34,070 bases of DNA from positions 1 to 34,070 of the forward strand of contig CAJFSX010000013.1 in the NCBI GenBank assembly GCA_904419775.1. Direction: 5' to 3'. The translations under genes were made by a program, and so were the position numbers. Shown piece after piece: positions 31,609-34,070 of this stretch. Origin of the DNA: Candidatus Pararuminococcus gallinarum (lineage in GTDB: Bacteria; Bacillota; Clostridia; Oscillospirales; Ruminococcaceae). Position 1 is the stretch's first letter, and each line of letters begins with the position of its first letter. The notes under the pieces were generated by a model. The model was given only the letters and a program-made list of their open reading frames with translations. It was not told the origin of the DNA and made no database searches.

Positions 31609-32382
31609 ATGGCATTTTTAAAAGGCTGCATCAAATCTGAAGTGATGCATATGGATACCGACCTTGCCATCATCCTTCCCCATGACCGCATCCGTAAACG
31701 TCCCGGAAAACCCATTCGGGTGCTCTACCTGCTCCACGGTCTTTCCGGCAACTTTTTGGAGTGGTCCCGCTACACAGCGTTGGAACGCTATACCCGGGAG
31801 TATGAGCTTTGTGTTGTCATGCCTTCGGTTCAGCGCAGCTTCTATACCGATATGAAGTACGGTCTGCCCTATTATACCTTTATTTCTGAGGAATTGCCCC
31901 GTCTGATGAAGGCCATGTTCGGCATCTCTGCCGATCCCAAAGATACCTTTATTGCAGGCTGCTCCATGGGCGGCTATGGCGCGCTGAAGATGCTCATGCG
32001 CAACCCGGAAAATTATGGCGGCGCGGCAGCATTTTCTTCTGCCGTGGATCTGAAGCATTCCATGCTCAACGAGGAAAGCCGGAAGCTCTTCCCCTATCCC
32101 GATATCACCGGTGTATTCGGCGAAAAGGTGGAGGTCGGCCCCGAAGACGATCTGTATGCCATTGCAGAAAACTATGCCAAACTGCCCCAGGCCAAGGAGA
32201 TCCCCATCTACGCCAGCTGCGGTACGGAGGACTTCCTCTATCCCTACAATGTAGAGTTTAGAAAGAAGATGGAGGAGCTCGGCATCAACTACCACTATGA
32301 GGAGTGGCCCGGCGTGCACGGCTGGGATTTCTGGGATCAGTCCATTGACAAAGCCCTCAAATACCTGCTTCCCAACGGCTAA
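31609..32382 (+). CDS. Esterase, S-formylglutathione hydrolase/EstA-like family
   Basis: 257 residues; AAAGGAGG seven bases before the ATG. Cytosolic (no signal). Esterase-D-like alpha/beta-hydrolase: RVLYLLHGLSGNFLEWSRYT (oxyanion region, His43-Gly44), nucleophile elbow GCSMGGYGA (Ser119), Asp208 in CGTEDFLYP and His237 in PGVHGWDFW. This branch includes acetyl-xylan and feruloyl esterases as well as S-formylglutathione hydrolase; without the glutathione pathway in clostridia, a small acyl-ester or carbohydrate ester is likelier. Follows the CAP-domain gene and ends at a terminator (32401-32432). Confidence 0.9.
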   Translation: MAFLKGCIKSEVMHMDTDLAIILPHDRIRKRPGKPIRVLYLLHGLSGNFLEWSRYTALERYTREYELCVVMPSVQRSFYTDMKYGLPYYTFISEELPRLMKAMFGISADPKDTFIAGCSMGGYGALKMLMRNPENYGGAAAFSSAVDLKHSMLNEESRKLFPYPDITGVFGEKVEVGPEDDLYAIAENYAKLPQAKEIPIYASCGTEDFLYPYNVEFRKKMEELGINYHYEEWPGVHGWDFWDQSIDKALKYLLPNG

Positions 32383-32400
32383 TTTGAGAAAAAACTTCCA

Positions 32401-32435
32401 GAAACGGGGATCCGCAGGATTCCCGTTTCTTTCTA
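32401..32435 (+). terminator. Terminator after the esterase gene
   Basis: A 13-bp stem with one G-U pair (32401-32413, GAAACGGGGATCC, with 32417-32429), GCA loop, followed by TTTCT. It is 18 bases past the stop and just before rarA. Confidence 0.85.
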
Positions 32436-32462
32436 TCATCCCCAGGGAGAGGAGAGAAAACT

Positions 32463-33749
32463 ATGAGCGCACCTCTGGCGGACCGGATGCGTCCCAAAAA
32501 CTTGGATGAGGTGGTGGGCCAACAGCATCTGGTTGCAAAAGGCGCGGTGCTCCGGCGCATCGTGGAGTCGGGGGAGATCCCCAACATGATCTTTTATGGG
32601 CCTTCCGGTGTGGGTAAAACCACAGTGGCCCGTATCATCGCCCAAAGCGCGGGAAAAAAGCTCTATAAGCTCAACGGCACCACCGCTTCCACCGCCGACA
32701 TCAAGGATATTGTGGCCCAAACCGGCACATTGGAGGGGTTAAACGGTATTCTGCTCTATCTGGATGAGATCCAGTATCTAAATAAAAAGCAGCAGCAGAC
32801 CCTGTTGGAATTTATTGAAAATGGTTCCATCACCTTGATCTCCTCTACTACCGAAAATCCTTATTTCTATGTTTATAACGCTATCCTATCCCGTTCTACC
32901 GTCTTTGAATTTAAGCCCGTGACCCCCCAGGATGTAGAGGATGCCATCCGCAGAGCTTTTTCTTTTCTGGAGCAAGAACGTTCTATGAGCCTTGACATCG
33001 AGGCTGGGGTGGTGGAGCACATCAGCCTATCCTGCGGTGGAGATGTGCGAAAATCCATCAACGCCGTGGAGCTGTGCGTTCTCTCCGCTCGGGAGGAGGA
33101 CGGAATACGAAAGGTCACTTTAGAGGACGCCAAAGCCATCTCCCAGCGCAGTTCTATGCGCTACGACCGGGATGCTGATGAACACTATGACATCCTTTCT
33201 GCTTTTCAAAAGTCGATCCGCGGCTCCGACCCGGACGCTGCCGTCCACTACTTAGCCCGGCTGCTCAATGCAGGGGACCTGCTCTCTCCCTGCCGCCGGA
33301 TGCTGGTTACCGCTGCTGAGGATATAGGGCTTGCCTATCCCCAGGCCATTGCTATCGTAAAAGCCTGCGTGGATGCCGCTCTCCAGCTGGGTCTCCCTGA
33401 AGCCCGGATTCCTCTGTCAGAAGCGGTCATTCTTCTGGCCACCGCACCCAAATCCAACTCCGCTATTATGGCCATCGACGCTGCCATGTCCGATATTAAA
33501 CAGGGTGGCGTTGGGGAAATTCCCGCTTATCTCAAAGATGGACATTATTCCGGCGCTCAGAAGATGGGACGGGCTATTGGCTACGTCTATCCCCATGAGA
33601 GGAAAAACCACTGGTTTGACCAGCAGTACCTTCCCGACCCAATCAAGGACAAGCGTTACTATGTCTTTGGGGACAATAAAACTGAGCAGGCCTCTTTCCG
33701 GTACTGGAAGGCCATCAAAGGCGAGGGCAATAAAGAATCGTCAGATTGA
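32463..33749 (+). CDS. rarA: Replication-associated recombination protein RarA/MgsA
   Basis: 428 residues, standard length. A clamp-loader-like AAA+ ATPase that acts at stalled replication forks. The start ATG at 32463 has AGAGGAG about nine bases upstream. N-terminal PLADRMRPKNLDEVVGQQHL, Walker A YGPSGVGKTTVARII (about 41-55), Walker B LYLDEIQYLNKKQQ, sensor-1 STTENPYFYV, arginine-finger region LSRSTVFEF, then the C-terminal tetramerisation domain with DPDAAVHYLARLLNAGDLLSPCRRMLV and GYVYPHE. Transcribed apart from the upstream esterase by a terminator; only a weak 5-bp hairpin (AGATT/AATCT, 33743-33758) follows it. Confidence 0.95.
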   Translation: MSAPLADRMRPKNLDEVVGQQHLVAKGAVLRRIVESGEIPNMIFYGPSGVGKTTVARIIAQSAGKKLYKLNGTTASTADIKDIVAQTGTLEGLNGILLYLDEIQYLNKKQQQTLLEFIENGSITLISSTTENPYFYVYNAILSRSTVFEFKPVTPQDVEDAIRRAFSFLEQERSMSLDIEAGVVEHISLSCGGDVRKSINAVELCVLSAREEDGIRKVTLEDAKAISQRSSMRYDRDADEHYDILSAFQKSIRGSDPDAAVHYLARLLNAGDLLSPCRRMLVTAAEDIGLAYPQAIAIVKACVDAALQLGLPEARIPLSEAVILLATAPKSNSAIMAIDAAMSDIKQGGVGEIPAYLKDGHYSGAQKMGRAIGYVYPHERKNHWFDQQYLPDPIKDKRYYVFGDNKTEQASFRYWKAIKGEGNKESSD

Positions 33750-33831
33750 TCAGAATCTTTCTTTCAATTTTGTCCAAAAAACCGGGCTGAAATTTCACAA
33801 TATATGCCTAGGAAGCAGACAGATTTTGTAG

Positions 33832-33837
33832 TATAAT
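33832..33837 (+). promoter_or_regulatory. Possible -10 element and dyad upstream of the fucO-like gene
   Basis: TATAAT at 33832-33837, with no good -35 (TAGGAA) 17 bases upstream, suggesting dependence on an activator. Downstream is GTTGT-TTT-ACAAC (33854-33866), a short dyad right before the ribosome binding site (AAGGAG). Confidence 0.4.
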
Positions 33838-33885
33838 GAAACTATTATTTCAAGTTGTTTTACAACAAAAAAGGAGAGTGCAATC

Positions 33886-34070
33886 ATGGCAATTTACAGG
33901 ATGATCCTTAACGAAACCTCCCACTTCGGACCGGGCGCCATCTCTGTGCTTCCGGATGAAATCAAATCCAGGGGCTTTCAGAAGGCGTTTGTTTGCTCCG
34001 ATAAAGACCTGATCAAGTTCGGTGTCACCCAGAAGGTCACCGCTTTGATGGACAAAGAAAACTTCCCCTA
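33886..34070 (+). CDS. Iron-containing alcohol dehydrogenase, FucO/lactaldehyde reductase-like, N-terminal part
   Basis: The first 61 codons are in the window; the gene runs off the right edge. AAGGAG precedes the ATG at 33886 at good spacing. The translation opens MAIYRMILNETSHFGPGA and continues with FQKAFVCSDKDLIKFGVTQKV, closely resembling lactaldehyde reductase (FucO) and related 1,2-propanediol oxidoreductases of group III alcohol dehydrogenases. These reduce L-lactaldehyde from fucose or rhamnose breakdown. The metal ligands lie outside the window, so substrate and intactness cannot be judged. Confidence 0.85.
   Translation, partial: MAIYRMILNETSHFGPGAISVLPDEIKSRGFQKAFVCSDKDLIKFGVTQKVTALMDKENFP

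Noticed and set aside
31618-32439. 273-codon minus-strand open frame opposite the esterase gene
   Set aside because: The plus-strand frame has a full catalytic triad and a strong ribosome binding site; the antisense frame has neither motif nor start signal.

Overview
The window is a dense, ordinary-looking chromosomal segment of a low- to moderate-GC, anaerobic, probably spore-forming Firmicute of class Clostridia (Oscillospirales-like is my best guess, an inference). Pointers are CotF-type spore-coat/ferritin-like small proteins, Bacillus-type sigma-A promoters and ribosome binding sites, SAM-I and FMN transcription-terminating riboswitches, Na+-translocating decarboxylase subunits, formate-THF ligase, acetate kinase, two iron-containing alcohol dehydrogenases and Rrf2/IscR regulation. 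No tRNA, rRNA, CRISPR array, phage gene, transposase or plasmid function was seen.

Layout. 1-52 is the 5' end of a probable MATE transporter. 159-5559 (all minus strand) is the accessory-looking part: a LysR regulator, a secreted alpha/beta-hydrolase lipoprotein, an iron alcohol dehydrogenase, a flavodoxin lipoprotein, and a lipoprotein that fuses a degenerate flavodoxin domain to a hydrolase. 5630-7108 holds an IscR-like regulator divergent from nadA with interleaved promoters. 7172-8071 is an AT-rich pair (DUF3788 and VOC/glyoxalase). 8147-9715 encodes the beta and gamma subunits of a sodium-pumping decarboxylase. Then come galactokinase, an MscS channel, two small coat-like proteins, and MreB.

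14175-20098 runs on the minus strand: ComF and RecD2 (adjacent), a small unknown membrane-anchored protein, metK behind a SAM-I riboswitch, and the riboflavin transporter ribU behind an FMN riboswitch. ackA and tmcAL are divergent at 21289-21550 and both act on acetate. yitT follows, then a tight minus-strand run fhs-tsaE-tsaB-upp. On the plus strand are a RodA/FtsW-type glycosyltransferase, a DUF2752 protein, glyA, a CAP-domain lipoprotein, an esterase, rarA, and the start of a fucO-like alcohol dehydrogenase that runs off the right edge.

How genes relate. fhs and glyA feed one-carbon/THF metabolism and metK makes the methyl donor; ackA supplies or consumes acetate, which TmcAL uses for tRNA modification, while TsaE/TsaB serve another tRNA modification. 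MreB and the SEDS protein belong to cell elongation. The most unusual material is the 159-5559 lipoprotein cluster. It looks like an extracytoplasmic ester-cleaving plus flavin/redox module under LysR control, in which one flavodoxin has been duplicated, has lost its FMN site and been fused to an esterase.
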